A stretch of DNA of 64,000 nt from CAVQBP01 sp963740945 (GTDB lineage Bacteria; Bacteroidota; Ignavibacteria; Ignavibacteriales; Ignavibacteriaceae): the NCBI GenBank assembly GCA_963740945.1, contig CAVUGE010000015.1, positions 9,455 through 73,454 on the forward strand, read 5' to 3'. Under the pieces are notes generated by a model. It was not told the origin of the DNA, ran no database searches, and saw nothing but the letters and a program-made list of their open reading frames with translations. Within the stretch, counting starts at the first letter, position 1; every line of letters begins with the position of its first letter. Shown piece after piece: positions 32,889 through 42,485 of the stretch. The position numbers and the translations under genes are program-made.

Positions 32889-34973
32889 ATGCTACCATTA
32901 AAAAAATCAAAAGGATTAAAGAAAGAATTAAAGCTTCTTGATGTTTATTCCGTAGCAACAGGAACAACTTTAAGCGCAGGATTCTTTTTACTTCCCGGTT
33001 TAGCGGCAATACAGGCAGGCCCTGCTCTTATTGCAGCTTATTTAATCGCCACAGTTCCATTAATACCGGGCATGTTCAGTATAATAGAGCTTGCTACTGC
33101 AATGCCCAGAGCAGGAGGAATTTATTATTTTTTAGATAGAACACTTGGTCCGGCAATAGGCACAATAGGTGGAATTGGTACCTGGCTTGCTTTAATTCTA
33201 AAAGTTTCTTTTGCTTTGATTGGTATGAGTGCATATCTTGAAATTTTTTTCCCTAATCTTCCGATTATACCAATTTCAATCGGGATTGCTGTCTTAATAG
33301 GAGCTATTAATTTATTCGGGACAAAGAAAAGCGGAAGTTTTCAAACGGTTTTGGTTTTCAGTCTTCTAATTCTACTTGCCATTTTCATTGCAGGGGGAAT
33401 TCCTGAAATAAATAGAGAACATTTTAAAGGTTTTTTTGATGTAGAATTTAGTTCGATTCTTTCAACTGCCGGGTTGGTATTTGTTAGTTATGTAGGTTTA
33501 ACTAAAGTTGCCAGTCTCTCAGAAGAAGTTCAAAATCCGGAACGAAACATTCCTCTGGGAGTAATTCTATCGATAATTACAACTTTAATAATCTATGCAC
33601 TTGGAACTACAATAATGGTTGGAGTTCTTCCGATGGAAGAACTGAAAGGAAATTTGACACCTGTAGCTTCAACTGCGAATATTATATTTGGGAAGATAGG
33701 CACCATTCTTCTTTCAATAGCAGCTTTGTTTGCTTTTATTTCTGTCTCCAATGCAGGTACATTGAGTGCATCAAGATATCCACTTGCTATGAGCCGCGAC
33801 CATATTTTTCCAAGGTATTTAAGAAAACTTAATAAAAGCAGGATTCCTTTTGTTTCAATTATTCTGACAGTTGCTGTAATCATAATAGCAATCTTGATAT
33901 TTAATCCCGCTAGAATAGCAAAACTGGCAAGTGCATTTCAGCTATTGATGTTTGCTTTATCAAGTTTAGCTGTTATTGTTATGCGTGAAAGCAGAATCCA
34001 GTCTTATGATCCCGGTTATAAATCTCCATTTTATCCATGGATGCAGATTATTGGAATTTTAGCTCCCCTGGTTTTAATATTTGAGATGGGGTGGGTGCCC
34101 ATTTTATTTTCTTCAGGATTAATTTTAATAGGATTTTTATGGTTTGAATATTATGCTAAAAGCAAAGTTAAAAGAAGCGGGGCAATTTTCCATGTATTTG
34201 AAAGGCTCGGGCATCAGCGTTATGATGCCCTTGATAGTGAATTAAGAGGGATCTTGAAAGAAAAAGGATTGCGGAAAGATGATCCATTTGATGAGATTGT
34301 AACAGAAAGTCATGTTGTTGATTTAACTGATAAATCAGAATTCGAAGAAGTTGTGGAAGATATTTCAAAACTTTTATCAAAACTGCTTCCTTTTACACCT
34401 AAAGAAATTGCTACTCAAATACTAGACGGGACAAGGATTGGAGCTACACCGGTTACACATGGAGTTGCATTGCCTCATTTCAGATCAGAGGGAATTGATA
34501 AAGCCATTATGATTTTAGTCCGTTCTAAATCTGGTGTTAAAATTAAAGTTTATAATCCCTTAACACAGGAAGAAGAAGAAGTTCAGGTAGTTAATGCAAT
34601 ATTTTTCCTTGTCAGTCCGGAAAATAATCCTTCCCAGCATTTGCGAATTTTGGCTCAAATAGCAGGGAGAGTTGATGATGATGATTTTATGAAAGATTGG
34701 TATAAAGCAAATAGTGAGCAGGAATTAAAAGAAACTCTGCTGCATAATGAAAGATTTTTATCATTAGTAATAAACGGAACTGATAAAACATCCGGGTTAC
34801 TCGATAAAGCTTTAAGGGAAATATCACTCCCTGAGGATACACTTGTAGCAATGATCAGCCGGGATGAAAATATAATAATTCCAAAAGGAGGTACGGTTTT
34901 AGAAAGCGGAGATAGGCTCACAATCATTGGGAATCCCAAAAGTATTAAAATACTAAGGGAAAGGTTTTTTTAG
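32889..34973 (+). CDS. APC-type permease fused to PTS-EIIA-like and RCK_C-like domains
   Basis: 694 residues. Residues ~1-425 are an amino acid/polyamine/cation-type permease with about 12 membrane helices (VATGTTLSAGFFLLPGLAAI opening). A cytoplasmic part follows: ~490-640 resembles PTS EIIA (nitrogen/fructose type), with the phosphorylatable His in HGVALPHFRSEGI and the HLRILAQIAG helix. The last ~70 residues (TLVAMISRDENIIIPKGGTV, LESGDRLTIIGNP) are a TrkA/RCK C-terminal ligand-binding domain. This suggests a transporter regulated by phosphorylation and by a small ligand. The substrate is unknown. Confidence 0.8.
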   Translation: MLPLKKSKGLKKELKLLDVYSVATGTTLSAGFFLLPGLAAIQAGPALIAAYLIATVPLIPGMFSIIELATAMPRAGGIYYFLDRTLGPAIGTIGGIGTWLALILKVSFALIGMSAYLEIFFPNLPIIPISIGIAVLIGAINLFGTKKSGSFQTVLVFSLLILLAIFIAGGIPEINREHFKGFFDVEFSSILSTAGLVFVSYVGLTKVASLSEEVQNPERNIPLGVILSIITTLIIYALGTTIMVGVLPMEELKGNLTPVASTANIIFGKIGTILLSIAALFAFISVSNAGTLSASRYPLAMSRDHIFPRYLRKLNKSRIPFVSIILTVAVIIIAILIFNPARIAKLASAFQLLMFALSSLAVIVMRESRIQSYDPGYKSPFYPWMQIIGILAPLVLIFEMGWVPILFSSGLILIGFLWFEYYAKSKVKRSGAIFHVFERLGHQRYDALDSELRGILKEKGLRKDDPFDEIVTESHVVDLTDKSEFEEVVEDISKLLSKLLPFTPKEIATQILDGTRIGATPVTHGVALPHFRSEGIDKAIMILVRSKSGVKIKVYNPLTQEEEEVQVVNAIFFLVSPENNPSQHLRILAQIAGRVDDDDFMKDWYKANSEQELKETLLHNERFLSLVINGTDKTSGLLDKALREISLPEDTLVAMISRDENIIIPKGGTVLESGDRLTIIGNPKSIKILRERFF

Positions 34974-34997
34974 AGTATAAATCTGGTTCGGAGGTAA

Positions 34998-35098
34998 AAA
35001 GATGACATCTTTACTGTTTTTTAAAAGACTTTCTAAAATTTATAACTTTTCAATAAATAATGTAAGATTTTTTAATTTGTTTTAAAGATGTCATCTTT
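34998..35098. repeat. REPIN-like element, copy 1
   Basis: AAAGATGACATCTTT (34998-35012) and its reverse complement AAAGATGTCATCTTT (35084-35098) enclose 71 unrelated AT-rich bases. Each 15-mer is itself almost palindromic. Copies 2 and 3 are at 44805-44903 and 51954-52050. It sits between convergent genes and may also end transcription. Confidence 0.7.
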
Positions 35099-35114
35099 GT
35101 TTCTTTGTTAATCT

Positions 35115-35945
35115 TTAGATACTAAACAAAGAGTATATCAACACTGATAAAGCGGCGAGGATTAATCCGATGCCGATAAAAATCTTTATTGTCTTCCCTT
35201 TTATTTTTATTCCCCAGAAATTACCTGCAAAAGCACCTATTATAAATCCGATAACTATAGGAGCGGCGTATCTGAAATGAATGTTGCCTAGCAAATAATG
35301 ACTAATAGAACCTGTAAGACTTGTAAACATGATCATGAAAAGCGCTGTAGAAGTAGCAATAATCGGATGGAGGTTAAAAACATTAACCATTATAGGAGTC
35401 TTCATAAATCCGCCGCCAATACCAAGAAACCCTGCTATTATCCCTGAAGTTAATCCAAATAACCCGCTTAATAAAAAGCTGATTTTATAAGCGCCGTATT
35501 TGGAACGCTTAATGATGCCAGGTCCAATTGAATTTAATTTATAAAAAAAGGAATCTTTTCTATCAACGTGTTTAATTTCTTCAGTATTTTTTAAGTTGAA
35601 AATTCCGACCATACAGATTATTAAAGAGAATCCTATTTCTATCAATTTTATTGGGAGTATTTTAGTAAGCAATGCTCCTATAACTGTTCCGACCATTGTA
35701 GGGATTTCCAGGATTATTCCGGCTTGATAATCGACTTTTTTATCTTTGATATTGAAATAAGAAGAAATTACGGCAGCAGGAAATAAAGCAAATATAACAG
35801 AACCAACGGCAATGTTAATAGGTATATTAAAAATAATAACCAGAATAGGTATCATAAATACACCTCCCCCGAAACCGACAATAGTTCCGAAAGAACTGAC
35901 TAATGCAGATACGACAACAAGCATAATTAAATGGAATTCGTTCAT
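35115..35945 (-). CDS. TauE/SafE-family exporter
   Basis: 276 residues with about 8 membrane helices in two repeats, each with a glycine-rich turn (SFGTIVGFGGGVFMIPIL and GIIAGFLGIGGGFMKTPIMV) that is the family signature. Known members move sulfite, organosulfonates or related anions across the inner membrane. It lies 29 bp downstream of the MlaE-like gene in one likely transcript. Confidence 0.8.
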   Translation of the reverse strand: MNEFHLIMLVVVSALVSSFGTIVGFGGGVFMIPILVIIFNIPINIAVGSVIFALFPAAVISSYFNIKDKKVDYQAGIILEIPTMVGTVIGALLTKILPIKLIEIGFSLIICMVGIFNLKNTEEIKHVDRKDSFFYKLNSIGPGIIKRSKYGAYKISFLLSGLFGLTSGIIAGFLGIGGGFMKTPIMVNVFNLHPIIATSTALFMIMFTSLTGSISHYLLGNIHFRYAAPIVIGFIIGAFAGNFWGIKIKGKTIKIFIGIGLILAALSVLIYSLFSI

Positions 35946-35974
35946 CCTAGAGTTTAATAATTGTTAAATAGGAA

Positions 35975-36748
35975 TTAAAACATTAGCATCCATAATAAAT
36001 AATCCAAAATCAGAATTAATGCTGCAGACATAACGAATGATCTAATTGTTGATAATCCAACACCTTCTGCACCGCCTTGAGTTCTAAAACCTATATGGCA
36101 ACCCAGAAGAGCTGTAACACCGCCGAAAAAGACTGTTTTAACGAGTCCGGCTATTAAATCGGAAAAAACAAAAAACCTTTTTACGGATTGAAAGAAGACG
36201 TCAAAAGAGACACCCAGAAAATAATTAGATACGATAAATGCACCAAAGACAGCAATAGAATTTGCAAACATCACGAGAACGGGCATCATTAAAACCGAAG
36301 CGAGAAATCTTGGCATGGCGAGATATCTTACAGGGTCTATAGCCATAGTTTCGAGTGCATCAATTTGTTCGGTCACTTTCATTGTTCCTAATTCAGCAGC
36401 AATAGAAGCACCGACTCTTCCGGCGATTACAATACCTGTTAATACCGGACCAAGTTCAGTGATTATAGCTCTGCTGGTAGCGCCTCCTAAAAAGGATAAT
36501 GGTGCCAGACCTTTGAGCTGATAAGCAGCCTGCCAGGCTGCAACTGCACCTGTAAATATTGCAATAATGAGAACAAGCGGAAGTGAGTTAACTCCTATAT
36601 GCTCCATCTGATAGAAAATGATTTTTCTACTTCTTGGAATTAAAGCGAAACTTTTAATAATTCCCCAAAATAAATTTGCTACCTGACCGAACTCCTGAAA
36701 AAATTTAATGGTCTTGTAACCTAATTTTCGTAAAATCTTTTCTATCAC
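35975..36748 (-). CDS. mlaE: MlaE-family ABC permease
   Basis: 257 residues. LPLVLIIAIFTGAVAAWQA, ELGPVLTGIVIAGRVGASIA, AELGTMKVTEQIDALETMAI and DPVRYLAMPRFLA are the MlaE/YrbE signature. It forms the inner-membrane part of a phospholipid transporter between the two membranes. The usual ATPase and MCE-domain genes are not next to it here. Confidence 0.85.
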   Translation of the reverse strand: MIEKILRKLGYKTIKFFQEFGQVANLFWGIIKSFALIPRSRKIIFYQMEHIGVNSLPLVLIIAIFTGAVAAWQAAYQLKGLAPLSFLGGATSRAIITELGPVLTGIVIAGRVGASIAAELGTMKVTEQIDALETMAIDPVRYLAMPRFLASVLMMPVLVMFANSIAVFGAFIVSNYFLGVSFDVFFQSVKRFFVFSDLIAGLVKTVFFGGVTALLGCHIGFRTQGGAEGVGLSTIRSFVMSAALILILDYLLWMLMF

Positions 36749-37290
36749 AATAACCTATTGAATATTTTTTTGTAATATCCGGAATTAAACATTGCAAATA
36801 ACTCACATCTTGCAAAGTGAAATTTTTTATAATAATAGAGAGAAGTATATCAAAATAGTATAAAATTTAAACAATGAGATTCTTCACTCCACTTCGTTTC
36901 GTTCAGAATGACAACAATATAGAAATTTCAAATGAGACACCAAACATTATATTTAACTGCGTTAATAGTTATGAATATAGGAAGTCAAAATGAGTTAATT
37001 TATTGTATGCTCTTTTAATTTTAGTTATTTTTAAATAAATAAGAAAATAAATTTATCTCTTCGATAAAAATACTTACATTTTTTTTAATATTTGAATGAG
37101 CTTGCTTAAAAAGGTATAATTACTAAAAATAATCCTACTCTCCTTAGCCACGGATAATCCGGACTTTGGTAATCTTTAGTTATGCTTCACATCTGCATAC
37201 TGAAATAAGCTCTGGTTGTGCAGGCACAAAAATGCCTGCTTACACAAAGTGAAGTTCAGCTCATAAAATTTTAATTCTTAAAGGATAATT
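36749..37290. other. Gene-free spacer before PEPCK
   Basis: 540 bp without a credible ORF. It holds a 41-bp repeat at 36874-36914 (TGAGATTCTTCACTCCACTT, ending GTTCAGAATGACAA) shared with 26457, and otherwise AT-rich sequence that should contain promoters for the divergent neighbours. Confidence 0.5.
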
Positions 37291-39090
37291 ATGCTTGATG
37301 CCATAATAGAAAACATAAAATTAATTAAGTGGGTAAATGAAATTGCCGAAATGTGTAAACCGGATAATATTCATTGGTGTGACGGTTCAGATGATGAATA
37401 TAATAAACTAACTGAGCAATTAGTCAAGAACGGCACATTTGTCAGGTTAAACGAGAATAAACGTCCCAACAGTTTTGCTGCCTTATCAGATCCATCTGAT
37501 GTGGCGAGAGTTGAAGATAGGACATTTATCTGCAGCAATAAAAAGGAAGATGCCGGTCCTACGAATAATTGGGAAGATCCTGTAAAAATGAAAGGGATAT
37601 TGGAAGGATTGTTTACTGGTTGTATGAAAGGTAGAACTATGTATGTGATTCCTTTCAGCATGGGTCCCCTTGGTTCAAATATATCTCATATTGGAGTAGA
37701 AATTACTGACTCTGCATACGTAGTCTGTAATATGAGGATTATGACAAGGATCGGAAAAGAAGTTTTAAATATACTTGGCAATAAAAATTTTGTCCCTTGT
37801 CTTCATTCTGTGGGAGTTCCTCTGGAGGACCGCAATAATGATGTTCCATGGCCATGTAACCAGGAAAACAAATATATAGTACATTTTCCTGAAGAAAGGA
37901 CCATCTGGTCATTTGGGAGCGGCTATGGCGGGAATGCACTGTTAGGTAAAAAATGTTTTGCATTAAGAATTGCATCGTTCATGGCAAAAGAAGAGAGGTG
38001 GCTTGCAGAACATATGTTGATATTAGCAATAACAAATCCGGAAGGGAAGAAAAAATATATAGCCGGAGCTTTCCCGAGTGCATGCGGGAAGACCAATTTA
38101 GCAATGCTGCAGCCCACTTTACCGGGCTGGAAAGTTGAAACTGTTGGTGATGATATTGCATGGATGAAATTCGGGAGTGATGGAAGGTTATATGCAATTA
38201 ATCCCGAAGCCGGATTTTTTGGAGTAGCACCTGGAACATCATACGAAACTAATCCAAATGCAATGCATACAATGGAGAAGAATTCTATTTTTACAAATGT
38301 TGCTCTGACTCCTGAGGGAGATGTCTGGTGGGAAGGAATGACGGATAATTTACCTAAGAAGCTTAAGAATTGGCTTGGGCATAAATGGACACCGGAAAGT
38401 AAAGAAAAAGCAGCCCATCCTAATTCCCGGTATACCATACCAGCAAGCCAATGCCCTGTTATTGATCCTGATTGGGAAAATCCTAAAGGGGTTCCAATTT
38501 CTGCTATTTTATTCGGCGGAAGAAGAGAAGATACAATTCCTTTAGTATATGAAGCATTCAATTGGCAGCATGGGACCTTTCTTGGTTCTATCGTATCATC
38601 AGAGAGAACAGCTGCTGCAGATGGAGTAGTCGGAAAAATACGTCATGATCCATTTGCAATGCTTCCATTCTGCGGATACAATATGGGGGATTATTTCGGA
38701 CATTGGCTTAATATCGGCAAAGAATCGTCCGCTGAAAAATTACCTAAGATATTTTATGTAAATTGGTTTAGGAAAGATGAGAACGGAAATTTCATCTGGC
38801 CGGGATTTGGAGAAAATATTAGGGTATTGAAATGGATTTTTGAGAGGACAGAAAACCATAATGACAAAGCCATTAAATCGGAAATAGGATATATTCCAAC
38901 AAAAGGCGCAATTGATATTTCAGGGATTGACATTTCTGAGAATGAAATGGAGATGTTATTCTCAGTTGACAAAGACAAATGGAAGGCAGAAGTAGAAGAT
39001 ATTAAGGAGTATTTCAATATATTCGGAGATAAGCTGCCGGAAGGGCTGAAAGAGGAGTTAGAGAAGCTTGAGGGGAGGATTTACCACTAA
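37291..39090 (+). CDS. pckG: Phosphoenolpyruvate carboxykinase (GTP)
   Basis: 599 residues. FPSACGKTNLAML is the kinase P-loop with the hyperreactive Cys, GGRREDTIPLVYEAFNWQHG and SSERTAAADGVVGKIRHDP are GTP-PEPCK signatures, and the length fits. It converts oxaloacetate and GTP to PEP for gluconeogenesis or the reverse for anaplerosis. AAAGGAT precedes the ATG. Confidence 0.92.
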   Translation: MLDAIIENIKLIKWVNEIAEMCKPDNIHWCDGSDDEYNKLTEQLVKNGTFVRLNENKRPNSFAALSDPSDVARVEDRTFICSNKKEDAGPTNNWEDPVKMKGILEGLFTGCMKGRTMYVIPFSMGPLGSNISHIGVEITDSAYVVCNMRIMTRIGKEVLNILGNKNFVPCLHSVGVPLEDRNNDVPWPCNQENKYIVHFPEERTIWSFGSGYGGNALLGKKCFALRIASFMAKEERWLAEHMLILAITNPEGKKKYIAGAFPSACGKTNLAMLQPTLPGWKVETVGDDIAWMKFGSDGRLYAINPEAGFFGVAPGTSYETNPNAMHTMEKNSIFTNVALTPEGDVWWEGMTDNLPKKLKNWLGHKWTPESKEKAAHPNSRYTIPASQCPVIDPDWENPKGVPISAILFGGRREDTIPLVYEAFNWQHGTFLGSIVSSERTAAADGVVGKIRHDPFAMLPFCGYNMGDYFGHWLNIGKESSAEKLPKIFYVNWFRKDENGNFIWPGFGENIRVLKWIFERTENHNDKAIKSEIGYIPTKGAIDISGIDISENEMEMLFSVDKDKWKAEVEDIKEYFNIFGDKLPEGLKEELEKLEGRIYH

Positions 39091-39280
39091 GGCACTAAGG
39101 TCACTAAGGAACACTAAGGGGAAGGTGGAGACGTGGTTAAATTACAATTTACAAATGACAAAAAACAAATAAATACTAAAATATAAATTCAAAATTCGAA
39201 ACAAGGGGACTAATTGTGTTAATTAATGCTATTTACGGGAAGGTTCTTAGTGAGGCTTAGTGACCTTAGTGTCTTAGTGG
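39084..39280. repeat. Pair of inverted heptamer-repeat blocks
   Basis: CCACTAAGGCACTAAGGTCA with further CACTAAG units (39084-39119) and the inverted GTGACCTTAGTGTCTTAGTG block (39244-39280) face each other across 125 bp. A strong stem is possible between the two convergent genes. The right block contributes the last residues of the YyaL-type protein. Confidence 0.6.
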
Positions 39281-41352
39281 TTAAGCTGCTGGTTTAAGTC
39301 AGCTATGCTGGTAACGGGCATATTGCATTTGTAGTTTTCGCAGATATATACTACCGTTTTATTATCTTGAGGAGTATATTCTCTCAGTGAGGGTGAAATG
39401 ATTTCCATCTGGTCTTTTTGTTCTGTACTGAGAATAACTACTTTGTTGGGAATAAATTTCTCTCTTACTGTTTTTAACATTTCTTTAGTAACCGGAGAGC
39501 TTTTCTGCCCGGAAATTATAATTTCTTTTGAAGGGCCTAAAGCAAAATCGAGTGCAGCCAGTGCTTGAGTAAAAGCATGAGGTGAATTTTCAACTATTCC
39601 TGAGAAAGTTTTAAATATAGTGGAAGCTTTTTTTTCATAATCGGTATTCCCGTTAATTCTTCCAATCCTTAATAGGTTTAATGCTTCAACCGAATTGCCT
39701 GAAGGAACCGCACCATCGTAAATCTCTTTTTGGCGGATAAGTAATTTTTCACCATCATTTGGAGTGAAATAAAATCCTCCCTCCTCTTCATCCCAAAAAT
39801 AATTTATAAAATCACTGTTTAAGTCAATTGCGGTTTTTAAATAACTTGAATTAAAGCCTGTTTCATAAAGGTCAAGTAAACCGGAAATAAAAAATGCATA
39901 ATCATCAGCATTTGCAAGTATCCCTGATTCACCATCTTTAAACCTGTGAAGTAATCTTCCTTCGTCATTAACTAAATTCTTTAAGACAAAATAGACTGCT
40001 TTCTCCGCAGCTTCATAATATTCATTTTTATCAAATACCTGAGCAGCCTTAGCAAATGCGGAGATCATAAGTCCGTTCCAATCAGTTAATATTTTTGTAT
40101 CCTTAAAAGGATGGATTCTTTGTTCACGGTAGTGAAACAATTTCTCTTTTATTGTTTTTATAGTCTGCTTCAGTTTATCTTCATCCGTATTTAATTCTTC
40201 TGCTATTATATTTATATCATGTTTAAGGTGCAGAATATTTGTTCTTGTATTTTCAACGTGTACGGGATCATGCCAGTTCCCTTCATTTTTAACATTAAAA
40301 AATCTTATAAATAAATCTGTATCATCTTTACCCAGCATATTTTCTATCTCTTCTGTTTTCCATAAATAGAACTTCCCTTCTATTCCCTCACTATCGGCAT
40401 CTTCTGCTGAATAAAATCCTCCATCAGGTAAAGTCATATCTCTTAATACGTAATCTAATATTTCGGTTGCAGCTTTCTTATATATATCTTTTTTTGCTGC
40501 CTGGAAAGCTTCCGTATAAGCAATTGTGAGCAGCGCCTGATCATAAAGCATTTTTTCAAAATGAGGAACGAGCCAGTCTTTATCCGTTGAATACCTATGG
40601 AATCCAAATCCTATATGATCATAGATACCGCCTTTATACATTTCGTTTAATGTTTTCTCGACCATTTCAAGAGCTTTGTGGGAATTTTTTCTTTTCCAGT
40701 ATCTAAGAAGAAAAAGGAGATTGTGAGGGGTAGGAAATTTGGGTGCATTTCCGAAACCTCCATTTTCAGAATCAAATCTGTTTACAAAATTATTGAATGC
40801 TTTATCCATAGTTCCTTCATTCAATTCTTCACCGGTTTTTCTAAATATTTCTGAGTTAAGAACTGTGGAAATTTGTTCAACAGATTTGGATATCTCTTCC
40901 CTTTTATTTTTCCAAACGTTACTAATTCCCCTGGTTAAGCTCATCATTCCAATTCTGCCGAACCGTTCTTCCTTAGGGAAGTAAGTTCCCGCAAAGAATG
41001 GTTTTTTATCGGGTGTCATAATAATAGTTAAGGGCCAGCCACCGCTGCCGGTAAGAATCTGACAGACAGTCATATAAATTCCATCTATATCGGGGCGTTC
41101 TTCCCTATCTACTTTTATCGAAACAAATAATTCATTCATTAAAGCGGCAACTTCGTTATCTTCAAAGGATTCTTTCTCCATTACATGACACCAATGACAT
41201 GTAGAATACCCAATTGAAAGGAATATGGGTTTATCTTCTTTTTTTGCTTTTTCAAATGCCTCTTCGCTCCATGGATACCAATCAACGGGATTGTATGCAT
41301 GCTGGAGAAGGTAAGGACTTTTTTCGTTTATTAATTTATTTGGTTTTTTCAT
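39274..41352 (-). CDS. Thioredoxin-domain protein of the YyaL/SSP411 family (DUF255)
   Basis: 692 residues. The N-terminal thioredoxin-like domain (~1-165) has SPYLLQHAYNPVDWYPWSEE and the CxxC-type STCHWCHVMEKESF. The rest is an alpha/alpha toroid (ALLTIAYTEAFQ, YDGAVPSGNSVEALNLLRIG) like N-acylglucosamine epimerases and six-hairpin glycosidases. The function of the family is not established. The last two residues come from a repeat block. Confidence 0.85.
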   Translation of the reverse strand: MKKPNKLINEKSPYLLQHAYNPVDWYPWSEEAFEKAKKEDKPIFLSIGYSTCHWCHVMEKESFEDNEVAALMNELFVSIKVDREERPDIDGIYMTVCQILTGSGGWPLTIIMTPDKKPFFAGTYFPKEERFGRIGMMSLTRGISNVWKNKREEISKSVEQISTVLNSEIFRKTGEELNEGTMDKAFNNFVNRFDSENGGFGNAPKFPTPHNLLFLLRYWKRKNSHKALEMVEKTLNEMYKGGIYDHIGFGFHRYSTDKDWLVPHFEKMLYDQALLTIAYTEAFQAAKKDIYKKAATEILDYVLRDMTLPDGGFYSAEDADSEGIEGKFYLWKTEEIENMLGKDDTDLFIRFFNVKNEGNWHDPVHVENTRTNILHLKHDINIIAEELNTDEDKLKQTIKTIKEKLFHYREQRIHPFKDTKILTDWNGLMISAFAKAAQVFDKNEYYEAAEKAVYFVLKNLVNDEGRLLHRFKDGESGILANADDYAFFISGLLDLYETGFNSSYLKTAIDLNSDFINYFWDEEEGGFYFTPNDGEKLLIRQKEIYDGAVPSGNSVEALNLLRIGRINGNTDYEKKASTIFKTFSGIVENSPHAFTQALAALDFALGPSKEIIISGQKSSPVTKEMLKTVREKFIPNKVVILSTEQKDQMEIISPSLREYTPQDNKTVVYICENYKCNMPVTSIADLNQQLNH

Positions 41353-41983
41353 AATTAATTTCTTTTATCATGGTTTTTTACAATTTTATTTCATTGAGCA
41401 CTCAAAAAGATAAATTGTTTAATTGCTAAATTGTTTAATTGTTTGTTGATTAATGTTTATTCTTTGAATTTTATAAATAATAATTATATAAATGGAAATC
41501 TAATAATCATGTCTTCAATAATAATTGCAATTGGATTAATAATTTGTGCTGTAATTTTGACTTTAACATGGAAATCGAATTATTGTTCGAATCAGACTAT
41601 AACAGGCATTCGATTGTTCCTGCTTCGTTAAAGCTTCACGGGACAGGCATTCGGTGATCATTCAATAGTCATTTGATTGTCAGAAATAAACCTTTTCTGC
41701 AATATAGCACTCCAATGGAGTGCGGATATCTGTGGCGGGTCATTCTGTTTTTAATAATATTTCGCTCCTCTGGAGCTAAAACCATAGAAAAATTACCCAG
41801 GAGGAAATTCTAATTATAAAAATCGAAATTTTTTAAGAGCTATAAAGTTATTGCTAATTAAAAAATTATTACCAACATTTACGGTAAAAATTGTTATGGG
41901 GTTATTTAATAATATCGTTGTAATTCCTTATTTTGGGGAGGCAAAATTGTAAAGAATATTGAAGAATTAAAATCCGGATAGCA
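41353..41983. other. Gene-poor spacer with short repeats
   Basis: 630 bp. A 66-codon frame at 41431-41631 has a hydrophobic stretch (IIIAIGLIICAVILTLTW) but no ribosome site and no recognisable family, so I do not call it. The spacer holds CATTCGGTGATCATTCAATA-type motifs, related to those at 43670, and two short hairpins CACTCCAATGGAGTG and CTCCTCTGGAG. Confidence 0.4.
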
Positions 41984-42409
41984 ATGACAAAACCTCAAAT
42001 ATGGGTAGCAGCTTTTTTAGTATTATTTGTACTTCTATTTTTACTGGAAAGAGCCACACAAGAGAGTAAACAAGAAACAAATACAACGCAAAATAGTCCT
42101 TTACCGCAAACAGGAATGACTTCACAGAATGCCACAGCAGAGGAATTAATTTCAAGATTAGGATGTGTTAATTGTCATGGTACTGATCTATCAGGCACAC
42201 AAATGGGACCTGCATTGAAAAACATTTCGCAGAATTGGAGCAGAGATAAATTAATAAATTATTTCAGAAATCCTTCTTCATTCATGTCTTCGGGCCGTTT
42301 TCAGGAATATCAGCAAAGATATCCTAACACTATGATGCCTTCTTTCGGAAATATCGAAGTAAAAGAATTGGGAAAGATTGCTGATTATTTGCTGAAGGAA
42401 AAGCCTTAG
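41984..42409 (+). CDS. Membrane-anchored class I cytochrome c
   Basis: 141 residues. One N-terminal membrane helix (IWVAAFLVLFVLLFLLE), a linker (~25-55), then a cytochrome c domain with one heme site GCVNCHGTDLSG and the likely axial Met in TMMPSFGNI. The heme would face the periplasm and serve electron transfer. It is monocistronic, with a terminator 31 bp downstream. Confidence 0.85.
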   Translation: MTKPQIWVAAFLVLFVLLFLLERATQESKQETNTTQNSPLPQTGMTSQNATAEELISRLGCVNCHGTDLSGTQMGPALKNISQNWSRDKLINYFRNPSSFMSSGRFQEYQQRYPNTMMPSFGNIEVKELGKIADYLLKEKP

Positions 42410-42440
42410 ATAATAATTAAAGGTAGTTAGAATTTTACAA

Positions 42441-42473
42441 AGAGGTTGTCTAAATAGTTTGTAGACAACCTCT
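42441..42473. terminator. Bidirectional terminator-like hairpin
   Basis: AGAGGTTGTCTA and TAGACAACCTCT form a 12-bp perfect stem with a 9-nt loop between convergent genes for cytochrome c and aldolase. The following TTAAAG is only weakly T-rich. Confidence 0.7.
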
Positions 42474-42485
42474 TAAAGTTAAGAT

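Noticed and set aside
41431..41631. Small hydrophobic ORF of 66 codons
   Set aside because: No ribosome site and no recognisable family; hydrophobic frames are common in AT-rich spacers.
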